Source of the DNA: Paenibacillus sp. oral taxon 786 str. D14
GTDB lineage: Bacteria; Bacillota; Bacilli; Paenibacillales; Paenibacillaceae
Direction of reading: 5' to 3'
NCBI RefSeq assembly: GCF_000159955.1
Contig: NZ_GG695985.1
Span: 44,641-108,640, forward strand
DNA: 64,000 bases
Below, piece after piece: positions 51,618 through 59,696 of this stretch. Numbering within the stretch: the first letter of the stretch is position 1; each line of letters opens with the position of its first letter. Both the position numbers and the translations under genes were made by a program. Below the pieces are notes generated by a model. The model was not told where the DNA came from. It saw only the letters and a program-made list of their open reading frames with translations, and made no database searches.

Positions 51618-51682
51618 TTGTCAATTTAGTTGACAAATTAACGGAAAAGGAGTATATTAACAATAGTCAACTTAGTTGACAA
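51618..51682. promoter_or_regulatory. Twin MarR operators in the divergent marR/carD-like promoter region
   Basis: TTGTCAATTTAGTTGACAA (51618-51636) and TAGTCAACTTAGTTGACAA (51664-51682) are two near-identical imperfect palindromes spaced 46 bases apart, centre to centre. The second contains TTGACAA just 24 bases before the carD-like start. They are good candidates for the adjacent MarR protein. Confidence 0.75.
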
Positions 51683-51705
51683 AATAGAGGGGCGGGATCA
51701 CGGCC

Positions 51706-52209
51706 ATGTTTGATAAGGGGGATTTGATCAGTTATTCGGTGCATGGCGTTTGCCGCATCGACGAGGTTTGCGTAAAATCGCTGGCCGGTGTTTCCAAGAC
51801 TTATTATGAACTGCATCCGCTGAGCAATGAGACCTTAAAAATCAGCATTCCGGTCGATAGGGCGCCCTTGCAATTGCAGAAATTGATGGGGCCGGAGGAA
51901 GCGATGGCGTTAATCGACTCTTTTATGGCACCGGGCATTCCATGGATCGATAACAATCATGAACGGCATCACAATTACAGTGCGATTGTCAAGACAGGCG
52001 ACCGGGAGGGAATCGCGAAGGTTGCCAATACGTTGATGCGCAGGAAACAATGGTCTGAGCAAAATCATAAGAAACTCGGCAATCAAGACAACCAGCTGTT
52101 ATTGGGCATACAGAACACTTCATTTAACGAAATGGCCATCGTGTTAAAGACCACATACGATGACGTTTTGCAGGCTGTCCAGGAGAAGGTTGCCGTGAAT
52201 CAGTCATAA
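51706..52209 (+). CDS. CarD family RNA polymerase-binding regulator
   Basis: The 167-residue protein has the CarD/TRCF RNA-polymerase interaction domain (FDKGDLISYSVHGVCRIDEV; YYELHPLSNETLKISIPVD) over about residues 1-65 and a helical C-terminal part (EGIAKVANTLMRRKQWSEQN) that in CarD contacts DNA. It should bind the RNA polymerase beta subunit and alter initiation. Unusually, its gene seems to be controlled by a specific MarR repressor and not constitutively. A GAGGGGCGGG site precedes the ATG. A terminator follows. Confidence 0.88.
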   Translation: MFDKGDLISYSVHGVCRIDEVCVKSLAGVSKTYYELHPLSNETLKISIPVDRAPLQLQKLMGPEEAMALIDSFMAPGIPWIDNNHERHHNYSAIVKTGDREGIAKVANTLMRRKQWSEQNHKKLGNQDNQLLLGIQNTSFNEMAIVLKTTYDDVLQAVQEKVAVNQS

Positions 52210-52240
52210 ACGGGTTCTTTATACGAGTTATACGAGGAAA

Positions 52241-52267
52241 GAGAGGTGCAGCTGCACCTCTCTTTTT
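52241..52267 (+). terminator. Terminator after the carD-like gene
   Basis: GAGAGGTGCAGCTGCACCTC is a perfect inverted repeat (stem continues one base pair further) followed by TTTTT. Confidence 0.88.
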
Positions 52268-52290
52268 GGGCTTATTGATAACATTGATTT

Positions 52291-52860
52291 CTAAACCTTT
52301 AGCATGCCGCGGAACCCTCTGGCGCCATAATAGGATTCCGCCCCGTTATGGTACACAAAGACTGTGTCGTAACGGCGGTCGCAGAAGAGGGCGCCGCCAA
52401 GCTTACGGATGGAAGCAGGGGTTTGCACCCAACTGGAGGTCTTCAAATCAAATTTCCCCAGCTTCTGCAGTTCCCGGTATTGCTCTTCCGTTAACAGCTC
52501 AATTCCCATAGCAGCCGCCATGTTCATCGCGCTGTCTTCCGGCTTATGCTGCTTTCTCGATTCCAGGGCTTCATGGTCGTAACAGACGCTTCTGCGGCCC
52601 TTGGGCGATTCCGCCGAACAATCTACGAATAAGATTTGATCGGTTTGCTCATCGTATCCAATAACGTCCGGCTCGCCGCCGGTCCGTTCCATTTCATGGA
52701 GCGACCACAGTTTATCGGGCTGCGCCTCCAGCTTCGCTTGGACCTGAGCCCATGCCAACTCGGGATGGCGATTCATGTTTGCCTCAAAACGCTTGCTTAA
52801 AACCTGGAGCAATTCTTCACTTTGTTCCGGTGCTAAAACCTTGAGTTCTTTGTTCATCAT
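52291..52860 (-). CDS. DUF4256 domain protein
   Basis: The 189-residue soluble protein matches the DUF4256 pattern (FEANMNRHPELAWAQVQAKL; LHEMERTGGEPDVIGYDE; FVDCSAESPKGRRSVCYD; TSSWVQTPASIRKLGGALFC). It has no signal or membrane segment. Function is unknown. The start at 52860 follows GAGGAGG by six bases; the second ATG directly after it is an alternative. It lies 34 bases downstream of the DUF4317 gene on the same strand, so both may be one transcript. Confidence 0.88.
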   Translation of the reverse strand: MMNKELKVLAPEQSEELLQVLSKRFEANMNRHPELAWAQVQAKLEAQPDKLWSLHEMERTGGEPDVIGYDEQTDQILFVDCSAESPKGRRSVCYDHEALESRKQHKPEDSAMNMAAAMGIELLTEEQYRELQKLGKFDLKTSSWVQTPASIRKLGGALFCDRRYDTVFVYHNGAESYYGARGFRGMLKV

Positions 52861-52894
52861 GAGCAACCTCCTCAAAACTTGTTGATTTTCACCT

Positions 52895-54064
52895 CTACAG
52901 TTCTTCCGTGCTTAGCGTAAAACCTTCAATCACCGCGTCCTCATCAACCTCAATCAGAATGCAGCGTTTGCCGTGATAATTGACTTGCTTCAGGTACTTT
53001 AGATCTTGAGGGCTGACCGAGATCGTGGCTACCTTCGTTTCGATCTTGATCGATTTCGAAGTAAACTTCGGCACGACGCTGCTTGCTTTGATCTCATAGT
53101 TTTTGTCGTCAACAACCGTTTGGTACGCCAGCTCCACCTTTTCCGTCGTAACGTTCTCCACGCCGCTGGCTGTCAGCACGCGCTCCACATCCCTATAATC
53201 CAGCTTCGGCGGTTCTTCCTCCTCGTGGGTTTCAATCACCTGCTGAATTTCTTCGTATACGCTCGCAATCGTGGAGGCGTCAAGCTGATCTCCGGCAATT
53301 TCCTTGACGATGTCCTCAAAGATCGCTCTCTCTTCCAGCGCGGTTACCGTCTTCTCGGCGTTTAGGACCTGATCGATAAAATGCTGATTTGGATCATTCG
53401 CTTTGCCCGCGCAATAGAGTACCCGATTCACATCAGAGAAGCCGTCCGTAATGCTGGGATAGAAGAAGCCTTGCTCCGGCGAGCGCAGCTTGATGATTGG
53501 ATCAACGATCACGTTGTACTTGAACTCGCGTTCGACATAGTCGAACATAAGCGTTTTTCGCTGCGGTTCGGTTGAATTGATGCTGCACAAAATAAACGGA
53601 TTCGCAAACATCTCATCAGTTTCGCTTTCCTCGGCTTCCTCATTGCGCTCCTTGGTGGGCTTGTAGTATTGCCCGCGGACGAAGGTGATTACCGTATCCC
53701 GTTCATACGTCGTATCCTCCAGCATTTTCTCTACCAGCAGAAGCATCAAATCATGCCATTCGTCGGCATCACCGGTCACGAGAGCTTGATGCAGCAGCTC
53801 CTGCGAAGGCTTGTCCGTTTCCGGGTGATCCTGGAACTTTAGCTCGAACAGCTTCTGATCCAATTCTCCGGACAGCAGTCTTTTGAAATTGCCCATATGC
53901 AATTCCTGCTTTTCTCTCTCCAACAGCTCAAACGGTGTACGCTCAAAATGATAGATTTCGTTCGTTTCCTTCATAATATAGACGTTCAGAATGTCGTAAA
54001 TACTTAGTCTTTCATGATCCAGTTTGAATTGCTTGCGGATATAAGCGAGTTCCTTCTTGATCAA
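52895..54064 (-). CDS. DUF4317 domain protein
   Basis: The 389-residue protein matches DUF4317 from start to end (IYDILNVYIMKETNEIYHFE; DTVITFVRGQYYKPT; AGKANDPNQHFIDQVLNAEK). A TTG start at 54064 with AAGGGG seven bases upstream is preferred to the more distal TTG at 54082. It is acidic, soluble and of unknown function. Homologues are common in Firmicutes. It probably forms a unit with the DUF4256 gene. An orphan terminator hairpin lies just upstream, next to an insertion element. Confidence 0.86.
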   Translation of the reverse strand: MIKKELAYIRKQFKLDHERLSIYDILNVYIMKETNEIYHFERTPFELLEREKQELHMGNFKRLLSGELDQKLFELKFQDHPETDKPSQELLHQALVTGDADEWHDLMLLLVEKMLEDTTYERDTVITFVRGQYYKPTKERNEEAEESETDEMFANPFILCSINSTEPQRKTLMFDYVEREFKYNVIVDPIIKLRSPEQGFFYPSITDGFSDVNRVLYCAGKANDPNQHFIDQVLNAEKTVTALEERAIFEDIVKEIAGDQLDASTIASVYEEIQQVIETHEEEEPPKLDYRDVERVLTASGVENVTTEKVELAYQTVVDDKNYEIKASSVVPKFTSKSIKIETKVATISVSPQDLKYLKQVNYHGKRCILIEVDEDAVIEGFTLSTEEL

Positions 54065-54141
54065 GATAATTCCCCTTTGCAAAAATTCAATATTTGCATT
54101 GTACTATAATGCTCGTCACCTGTCATGATACGTAAAAAATG

Positions 54142-54170
54142 AAAAAGACCCAAACCGTTAAGTTTGGATC
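54142..54170 (-). terminator. Orphan minus-strand terminator next to the IS
   Basis: On the minus strand GATCCAAAC and GGTTTGGGTC form a stem with loop TTAAC, followed by TTTTTC. It would have ended a minus-strand gene now replaced by the insertion element. Confidence 0.65.
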
Positions 54171-54245
54171 TGAAGTGCACCCCTTAGAATAGACATTGGA
54201 AACCCCCCCTGGTTATTCCGATGAATTCTAGGGGGTGCATTTTTT

Positions 54246-54644
54246 ATGGCAATCAAAGGACAACGATTTAAATCATACTCTGAGGAACTGAAGTTGGAGG
54301 CGATACGTCTTTATTCGGAGGCAAAATGGACGTATTGGCAGATTAATGAGCACTTAGGGATTCAAGATAAGGATCGGATGAAACGCTGGATGCGAAAATA
54401 TCGCGAACAGGGGGAGTTTGGTCTACTCGACCAAAGGGGGAGACGAAAGGAATATGTGGATCAGGACCGCTATACGAAGCAGTTACAACGGGAGAATGAA
54501 ATGCTAAAAAAGTGTTTGGAAATCTGGAAACAGGAGGTAAAGAACAAAGGTATGCATCCATTCGGAAAGCCTCACAAGGGTACAACATCAGCAGTTTGTG
54601 CAAGTTGTTTGGTGTCTCCACAAGTGGATACTACGCTTATTTGA
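54246..54644 (+). CDS. IS3-family OrfA (helix-turn-helix protein)
   Basis: The 132-residue frame carries an IS3 OrfA helix-turn-helix (SYSEELKLEAIRLYSEAKWT; INEHLGIQDKDRMKRWMRKY) and a leucine-zipper-like stretch (YTKQLQRENEMLKKCLEIWK). A heptamer A AAA AAG at 54506-54512, in the correct phase, would shift ribosomes back one base into orfB, producing the OrfAB transposase in intact relatives. The part after the shift site is not family-like, as expected. Confidence 0.85.
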   Translation: MAIKGQRFKSYSEELKLEAIRLYSEAKWTYWQINEHLGIQDKDRMKRWMRKYREQGEFGLLDQRGRRKEYVDQDRYTKQLQRENEMLKKCLEIWKQEVKNKGMHPFGKPHKGTTSAVCASCLVSPQVDTTLI

Positions 54645-55346
54645 AACGTCAATTGAAGATGATTGATCGGGATCACGATGCAAAAGCCTTAATCCAAGCC
54701 GTATATAATCGCTATCGTGGTATCTACGGCTATCGACAAATTCAACTCTTCCTACTGCAAGACGAGGAGGTGTGGATGAATCATAAAAAGGTTCTTCGTT
54801 TAATGCAACAATTAGGGCTACGTTCACACATTCGACGTAAGCACCGTTTTAACTATGCTTCGAATGTAGGCAGCCGCGTCGCTGAGAATACGCTGCAACG
54901 TCAATTTAAGGCGGATGCCCCTAACCAGAAATGGGTAAGACTTATTTAATAATGAAATCGTAGCGTATCACATGAGTCTACGTAATGATAATCAGCTTGT
55001 ACTTCAAACCTTTGAGAAGGCCTTGAATCAAACGAAAGACGTGACGGGATTGATCGTTCACAGCGATCAAGGATTCCAGTACACGCCTCACGCCTACCAC
55101 GACATGCTGCTGAAGGTTGGCGCCCGAATCAGCATGTCTAGACGAGGCAATTGTCATGACAACGCCTCTATGGAGAGCTTCTTCTCGCATCTCAAAACAG
55201 AAGGGCTCTATCCCTATCATATCCGAACTCTAGACGAGACACAAAGGCGAATTGAAGAATATATTGAGTTTTACAACAACAAACGACCACAAAGAAAACT
55301 AAACAAGCTGACGCCGAGTGAGTTTCGACGCCAGCTCGTAGCCTAG
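54506..55346 (+). pseudogene. IS3-family OrfB transposase with internal deletion
   Basis: Two pieces of one DDE integrase are seen. The first, to 54949, holds the HTH_21 region (YRGIYGYRQIQLFLLQDEEV; ADAPNQKWV) and ends at TAA. The second, from about 54940 in another frame, resumes with DLFNNEIVAYHMS and holds the remaining core (HSDQGFQYTPHAY; SMSRRGNCHDNASMESFFSH; YNNKRPQRKLNKLTPSEF). About 20-25 residues between them, including the first catalytic aspartate in the expected W.TD.T motif, are deleted with a frame change. The second D and the E are present. Confidence 0.85.
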
Positions 55347-55384
55347 GGGCTTTTTCCAATGTCCACTCAACGGGGGCTTGACCA

Positions 55385-55535
55385 AAAAGCAAAGGCGGCT
55401 TAATTTTTTCTTCTCTTCAATCAATTCATTGCTGGAAATTCCGAGTATCTCGTATGCCTGTTGTACCATATCACGATCTTTATCGAATATTGGATTCGAC
55501 AGGTCGTAGATTCCGCTTTTGGCTGTGACATGATG
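55385..55535 (-). pseudogene. Possible gene remnant cut by the IS
   Basis: A minus-strand frame reads SGIYDLSNPIFDKDRDMVQQ then AYEILGISSNELIEEKKKLS and runs straight into the IS right end. It has gene-like amino-acid composition but no start codon or recognised family. Together with the orphan terminator on the other side of the IS it suggests a minus-strand gene mostly lost at this site. Confidence 0.35.
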
Positions 55536-55635
55536 GAGGCTTTAAACCATAGGATGGAAGCTTGTCATACTCTCCTTCCCGATGTACCATCAAACTTCGA
55601 TTAATTCAAAACATTTAGATGGAGGAGATGTATTC

Positions 55636-55908
55636 ATGCAACAATTCGGTCCAGAATGGTTAAAACCGGCTTTTGATCATAGGTTTAATGAATTGGTGAG
55701 GCAAGCGGGTATGCAGCGGGAGATTGATCAATTACAAAACAGGCATCGAGAACTTGAGAATTTACTAAAAAGTGAGTTATCACAAGCCCAGTATGAGTTA
55801 TATCTTGAGATGGAAGAGATCATCAATTATCGCAATACTCTCATAATACAGCAGTTATACTTTGCTGGACTAAAGGATGGGGTTCAGTTGTTGAGAGAGT
55901 TACTATAG
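55636..55908 (+). CDS. Small helical protein of unknown function
   Basis: The 90-residue protein is not recognised with confidence. It is almost wholly helical and charged (ELVRQAGMQREIDQLQNRHR; LYLEMEEIINYRNTLIIQQL) and ends LKDGVQLLREL, a pattern found in small Bacillales proteins that dimerise. It has no signal or membrane helix. ATG 55636 follows GGAGGAG at good spacing; the frame opens 54 bases earlier without a site. A terminator follows, so it is a single-gene unit. Confidence 0.7.
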   Translation: MQQFGPEWLKPAFDHRFNELVRQAGMQREIDQLQNRHRELENLLKSELSQAQYELYLEMEEIINYRNTLIIQQLYFAGLKDGVQLLRELL

Positions 55909-55930
55909 TCTGCCATAAGGCAATTTGATA

Positions 55931-55979
55931 AAAGATCGTTTTGATATTGGATTTTCCTTATCAATACGATCTTTATTTT
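55931..55979 (+). terminator. Terminator after the small helical protein gene
   Basis: AAAGATCGTTTTGATA (55931-55946) pairs with TATCAATACGATCTTT (55959-55974), one mismatch, followed by ATTTTG. A further inverted repeat, CCTCTCT/AGAGAGG, lies at about 56047-56068 without a T-run. Confidence 0.75.
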
Positions 55980-56128
55980 GGATTCTTCGATTGATGTTGG
56001 ACTCTGACATTCAAGTTGAGTATCGGTTACGACAGCAATAGCCAGTCCTCTCTGTTATTCCAGAGAGGGGTTGGCGACAGCAAAATCCTTCCGACCATCT
56101 GTTAAAGATGTCGTTCCGCTGCGGATTG

Positions 56129-56332
56129 TTATTCCTTATCATCAACCTCGCCATATTCATTTTCAACTAGTTTGATCATCTCTGAAGGCGTAGTGTTAAG
56201 AGCCTTCGACAATGCAAATATCGTTGTAAGGGTCGGTTGATAAATACTTCTTTCCAACATTGAAATGTATGTCCGGTCAAGGTCACTCCTGAAGGCAAGT
56301 TCCTCTTGGGACATCTTTTTGGTAACTCTCAA
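56129..56332 (-). CDS. XRE family helix-turn-helix protein, start region disturbed
   Basis: The 67-residue frame holds most of a Cro/CI helix-turn-helix (KMSQEELAFRSDLDRTYISM; TLTTIFALSKALNTTPSEMI). The fold's first helix lies further upstream in the same frame (SSFAKVIKSLR, about 56360-56330) but no ATG, GTG or TTG precedes it before a stop, so the present TTG at 56332 would start inside the first helix. The native start seems lost at the junction with the HD-GYP gene. It could be a pseudogene. Confidence 0.6.
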   Translation of the reverse strand: MRVTKKMSQEELAFRSDLDRTYISMLERSIYQPTLTTIFALSKALNTTPSEMIKLVENEYGEVDDKE

Positions 56333-56345
56333 GGACTTAATAACT

Positions 56346-57179
56346 TTGGCGAATGATGAAGCGATATCTGAAGTTCAGTCGATTTATGAAAAGATACACC
56401 AAAATTCCAGTCAACTTTCAAATCAAGTTATCCGTCATATTGTTATGCCGAAAATTCAAGAAATTTGTTTCAATAATAACCTTTCAAACGTCATATTGGA
56501 CTTAAGCAAGAAAGATCATTACACTTATCGACATTGTATCGGTGTTGCAATCCTCTCCTACTTAATTGGTAAATGGTTGGGGCTGAAAGAAGAGGAACTG
56601 AATGACCTCGCCGTAGCGGGGTTGCTTCATGACCTTGGAAAGACCAAGATCCCTGATTCGATCTTGAAAAAACCAGGCAAACTCAGTGTGGAAGAGTATT
56701 CTGAAATGAAACGCCATACTCACTTTGGGTATGAAATGGTTAGCAATCTTCCAGGCATGTCGGAACAACAAGCATTGGTTGCCCTTCAGCATCATGAACG
56801 GGAAGATGGCAGCGGCTATCCTTTCGGGGTCAGCGGTGATAAGATCACTTACTTCAGCAAAATTGTAGCCGTTGCCGATGTGTTCCATACGATGGTTTCA
56901 GAGCGGGTATATAAGAAGCCAGTTCCCTTATACCAAGTGTTTCAAGAAATCTATCAACGTGCATTCGGATTATTCGATCCGATCATTGTTCAATGTTTTA
57001 TTACCAATGTAATGAACAGAATGATCGGGGATTCAGTTCTCTTATCAGATGGTCAAGTGGCTCGCATAGTTATGCTGCATCCAGATGACTTGATCAATCC
57101 GCTGGTTGAGTTTCAAGGGCAATTTTATGATCTGCGGCATTCTAAAAATAAAATCTTGGGCTTTACCAGCAACCAGTAA
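56346..57179 (+). CDS. HD-GYP domain protein, probably 5'-truncated
   Basis: The 277-residue frame holds a complete-looking HD-GYP domain: HYTYRHCIGVAILSYLIG, then LLHDLGKTKIPDSI, and HHEREDGSGYPFG, the signature loop. Such domains hydrolyse cyclic di-GMP. The usual longer N-terminal region of Paenibacillus HD-GYP proteins is missing. The only nearby start is TTG 56346, ten bases after AAGGA, and its 5' flank is the antisense of an XRE gene. Translation is possible but the gene looks fused to foreign DNA at about 56345-56360. Confidence 0.7.
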   Translation: MANDEAISEVQSIYEKIHQNSSQLSNQVIRHIVMPKIQEICFNNNLSNVILDLSKKDHYTYRHCIGVAILSYLIGKWLGLKEEELNDLAVAGLLHDLGKTKIPDSILKKPGKLSVEEYSEMKRHTHFGYEMVSNLPGMSEQQALVALQHHEREDGSGYPFGVSGDKITYFSKIVAVADVFHTMVSERVYKKPVPLYQVFQEIYQRAFGLFDPIIVQCFITNVMNRMIGDSVLLSDGQVARIVMLHPDDLINPLVEFQGQFYDLRHSKNKILGFTSNQ

Positions 57180-57317
57180 CGACGAGGTTGGGAAAATTCT
57201 GATATTTCGGGTGCATTAAAGGAACTCTTTAAACATGCGAATATTGCGCTGTATAAAGAGAAGCGGAAACGGGCAAAGGCATTGAACGGAAAAAGACTCG
57301 GCATTGAAAAACAGTAA
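57180..57317 (+). pseudogene. C-terminal scrap of a GGDEF domain
   Basis: In the same frame as the HD-GYP gene, after its stop, the codons read GALKELFKHANIALYKEKRK then RAKALNGKRLGIEKQ and stop. The L...AN.ALY..K pattern is the last helix of a diguanylate cyclase domain. No start or catalytic GGDEF is present. Confidence 0.5.
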
Positions 57318-57349
57318 TTGAGATGAGAGGTACGTACAACCTATGTAAT

Positions 57350-57497
57350 AGGGGCTGTAAAATAAACTGTGTAAACTCTCCAACCAATCTATTAAACTAG
57401 GAGAAAGGTTGGATGGAAAGGATGAACATAGTGGCCCCAAAGTTCAGCAGAGATCAAGTGAAGGCCTTCATTAAAGACAACGATTTTCCAGATTAGC
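57350..57497 (+). mobile_element. IS256-like left-end remnant
   Basis: GGGGCTGTAAAATAAACTGT at about 57350 resembles an IS256-type terminal repeat. It is followed by an AGGAGAAAGG site and a 27-codon frame (57413-57496, FSRDQVKAFIKDNDF) resembling the first residues of IS256-family transposases before a TAG. The rest of the element is missing. The following ~320 bases have no recognisable gene. Confidence 0.4.
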
Positions 57498-57690
57498 AAG
57501 GTGACTTTAACAGGTGATTTGCCGGTGGCCCACTAACCATTGCACGTCCATAGCTTCGCGTGTTATACGAGATCAGAAGTGTCTCAACCAGCTTAATCAT
57601 GGTTTGCGCAATAGTGGGTGAACAGTTTGTGTAACGGGCTTGTTCGCCCCAATTCTTGATCGTTCTCTCCCGACTACAGCTATCATAAAT

Positions 57691-57726
57691 CAAAAAGAGG
57701 CTAACCAGATTAAGCTGGCTAACCTC
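57691..57726 (-). terminator. Minus-strand hairpin terminator
   Basis: On the minus strand GAGGTTAGCCAG pairs with CTGGTTAGCCTC (two G-U pairs), loop CTTAAT, followed by TTTTT. It is likely the terminator for rlmCD transcripts, about 165 bases beyond that gene. Confidence 0.6.
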
Positions 57727-57820
57727 ATAATACGAAAATTCTTGACAGACTCCGAAAATGTCCATTACCCTGAGCATTTTCTACGCTCTCAACAATTTGA
57801 ATTATCTTGTTGAAGTTACC

Positions 57821-57868
57821 AGCCTAACCCCGATGATGTTTTTAAAGGGTTAGGCTACTTTTCGTTTT
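57821..57868 (+). terminator. Plus-strand hairpin terminator
   Basis: AGCCTAACCC (57821-57830) and GGGTTAGGCT (57847-57856) are perfectly complementary and followed by ACTTTTCGTTTT. It has no intact plus-strand gene directly upstream. Confidence 0.6.
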
Positions 57869-57890
57869 GACAACTGGTTTAGGCGCCCCA

Positions 57891-59342
57891 TTATTTGTCA
57901 ATACGATGTGTTGACACTACACACTCCACATGACTCGTCTGCGGAAACATATCCACCGGCTGCACCCATTCCAGCGCATATCCGCCGTCCAGCAGCGCTT
58001 TGCAATCCTTTGCCAGGGTGGACGGGTTGCAGGAGACGTAGACGAAGCGCTTCGGTTTCGTCTTTAGCACCGCTTCGAGGAAGCGGGGATCCAGCCCGGT
58101 GCGCGGCGGGTCAGCGACGATGACGTCCGGGGCGAATCCGGACTTGACCCAGCGGGGGAGTAACTCCTCGGCGTAACCGGTGTAAAACTGAGCGTTATCC
58201 CGGCCGTTCCGGGCTGCATTCGCTTTGGCGTCCTCGACGGCTTCGGGGATCGATTCGATGCCGCGAACCTCCTTCGCGTAAGGTGCTAGCCACAGGCCGA
58301 TCGTGCCGGTGCCGCAGTAGGCATCAACGACGGTTTCTTTACCCGTCAGACCCGCAGCTGCACGCACGGATTCATACAGCTTGACCGTTTGCAGCGGGTT
58401 CAGCTGGAAGAAGGCGCGGGGCGATAGCGTGAATTCCAGATCACCCAGCGATTCCTGAATGCTGTCTGCGCCCCACAAGATCTCTGTCCGGTTGCCAAAT
58501 ACGAGCGAGGTGTTCTTCGGATTCACGTTCATTGCGATGCTGGTCAGCTCGGGCATCGCCAGTCGCAGCTCCTTGACCAGCTGCTCCCGGCGCGGCAGCT
58601 TGTCGTTGGCGGTGACTAGCGTGACTTGCAGCTGCCCGGATTGGAAGCCAACGCGGACGACAATCGTACGGACCAGCCCTTGGTTGCTTTTTTCCTTATA
58701 TACTGGAATACCTAGTCGTTGAAGCACGTCCCGGGTCTTGTCCACCACCTCGTTCACCTTCGGGTGTTGAATGGGACAACCGGTAATATCGATCAGCTTA
58801 TGGGAGTCGGCCGCATACAAGCCGGCGATCATGCCCTCTTGGGACATGCCTAATTGCAGCTGCGCCTTGTTACGGTAGCCCCAAGGGTGATCCATGCCCA
58901 GCATCGGCTTCAACCGCACGTCCTGCAGGCCGGCGTAACGCGCAAACGCCTCCCGGATGATCTCCTCTTTGCCGGCTAACTGTCCCTCGTAGGACAGATG
59001 CTGGATCTGGCAGCCGCCGCAGATGCCGAACACCGGGCATGGCGCCTCCAACCGATGCGGAGAGCGCTTCTCGATCTTTCGAATCACGGCAGCGATATAT
59101 TTAGGCTCTACGCGGGTAACCTCTGCATGTATGACCTCACCGGGAATACCGCCTTCGACGAACACGGCTTTCCGCCGATAATAGCCGACGCCTTCGCCGT
59201 TAATGCCCAGCCGCTTGATCGTCACGACGATCCGGTCGCCGGTACGTATCTCATCGGCCTGTTCCCGCTTGGCGATCGGCGGCTTGGGCCGCGATTGCGT
59301 TTTGTTGCCCGGGCGGTTGCCGGAATAGTTACGTTCTTTCAT
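57891..59342 (-). CDS. rlmCD: 23S rRNA (uracil-C5)-methyltransferase
   Basis: The 483-residue enzyme has an N-terminal TRAM domain (VVTIKRLGINGEGVGYYRRK) and 4Fe-4S cysteines in CPVFGICGGCQIQHL near residue 103. A SAM-methyltransferase domain follows with YCGTGTIGLWLAPY, VADPPRTGLD and the catalytic cysteine in YVSCNPSTLAKD. It methylates U747 and/or U1939 of 23S rRNA; Gram-positive bacteria usually use one such enzyme for both. A Lys/Arg/Pro-rich 25-residue N-terminal tail precedes the TRAM domain. Confidence 0.93.
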   Translation of the reverse strand: MKERNYSGNRPGNKTQSRPKPPIAKREQADEIRTGDRIVVTIKRLGINGEGVGYYRRKAVFVEGGIPGEVIHAEVTRVEPKYIAAVIRKIEKRSPHRLEAPCPVFGICGGCQIQHLSYEGQLAGKEEIIREAFARYAGLQDVRLKPMLGMDHPWGYRNKAQLQLGMSQEGMIAGLYAADSHKLIDITGCPIQHPKVNEVVDKTRDVLQRLGIPVYKEKSNQGLVRTIVVRVGFQSGQLQVTLVTANDKLPRREQLVKELRLAMPELTSIAMNVNPKNTSLVFGNRTEILWGADSIQESLGDLEFTLSPRAFFQLNPLQTVKLYESVRAAAGLTGKETVVDAYCGTGTIGLWLAPYAKEVRGIESIPEAVEDAKANAARNGRDNAQFYTGYAEELLPRWVKSGFAPDVIVADPPRTGLDPRFLEAVLKTKPKRFVYVSCNPSTLAKDCKALLDGGYALEWVQPVDMFPQTSHVECVVSTHRIDK

Positions 59343-59640
59343 GAATCCTGATTCTCCATCCTGTTAGGTTTGTACTAGACTCAATATACCATGGGAATCC
59401 AAGGGATACCATGACCTGCATCGACGAAGGGTTATGGCAGCTGCAATAACAGAAAAACCAGAAACCGGTGCCAGCAAGCGAGAGGTTGATCCAACCAAAG
59501 ATTTTGGCGTATTTCTGTTCCTTTTGCTTCTGCTGAACCTTATAAATCGTTTGATCCACCAGAAGCAAGACAAGTCCGGAAAAGAGTGAGATGGAAGCGG
59601 TAAAAGCAAACACGTGATTCATGACATGCACCTGATTCAT
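59329..59640 (-). CDS. Small two-helix membrane protein (CLC_0170-like)
   Basis: The 103-residue frame has helix 1 (FTASISLFSGLVLLLVDQTI) and helix 2 (IFGWINLSLAGTGFWFF) with a charged loop between (YKVQQKQKEQKYAK), a pattern seen in short CLC_0170-type proteins. The segment after helix 2 is not family-like and overlaps the rlmCD start, so the native end may be nearer residue 60. The start region holds a direct duplication, TGATTCATGACATGCACC. A TTAGGAGG site lies eight bases before the chosen ATG. Function unknown. Confidence 0.5.
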   Translation of the reverse strand: MNQVHVMNHVFAFTASISLFSGLVLLLVDQTIYKVQQKQKEQKYAKIFGWINLSLAGTGFWFFCYCSCHNPSSMQVMVSLGFPWYIESSTNLTGWRIRIHERT

Positions 59641-59696
59641 GACATGCACCTCCTAATTCGCTTTTAAGCCGGTTCGACGGATCGAAACACTGAGTT

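Larger units (their letters stand above)
54171..55384 (+). mobile_element. Defective IS3-family (IS150-like) insertion sequence
   Basis: The left end TGAAGTGCACCCC and the reverse complement of the right end, TGGTCAAGCCCCC, begin 32-bp imperfect terminal repeats that share GACATTGGAAA at the inner edge. Between them are orfA, a slippery sequence and orfB with an internal deletion. No clear target duplication is seen. The element is 1,214 bases and inactive in cis. Confidence 0.85.

Noticed and set aside
56041-56074. Inverted repeat CCTCTCT/AGAGAGG as a terminator for the XRE gene
   Set aside because: No T-run follows on either strand, so termination is not supported; it may be another kind of structure.
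57493-57777. 94-codon minus-strand frame between IS debris and rlmCD
   Set aside because: A strong minus-strand terminator hairpin lies inside it, no ribosome site precedes it and no family is recognised.
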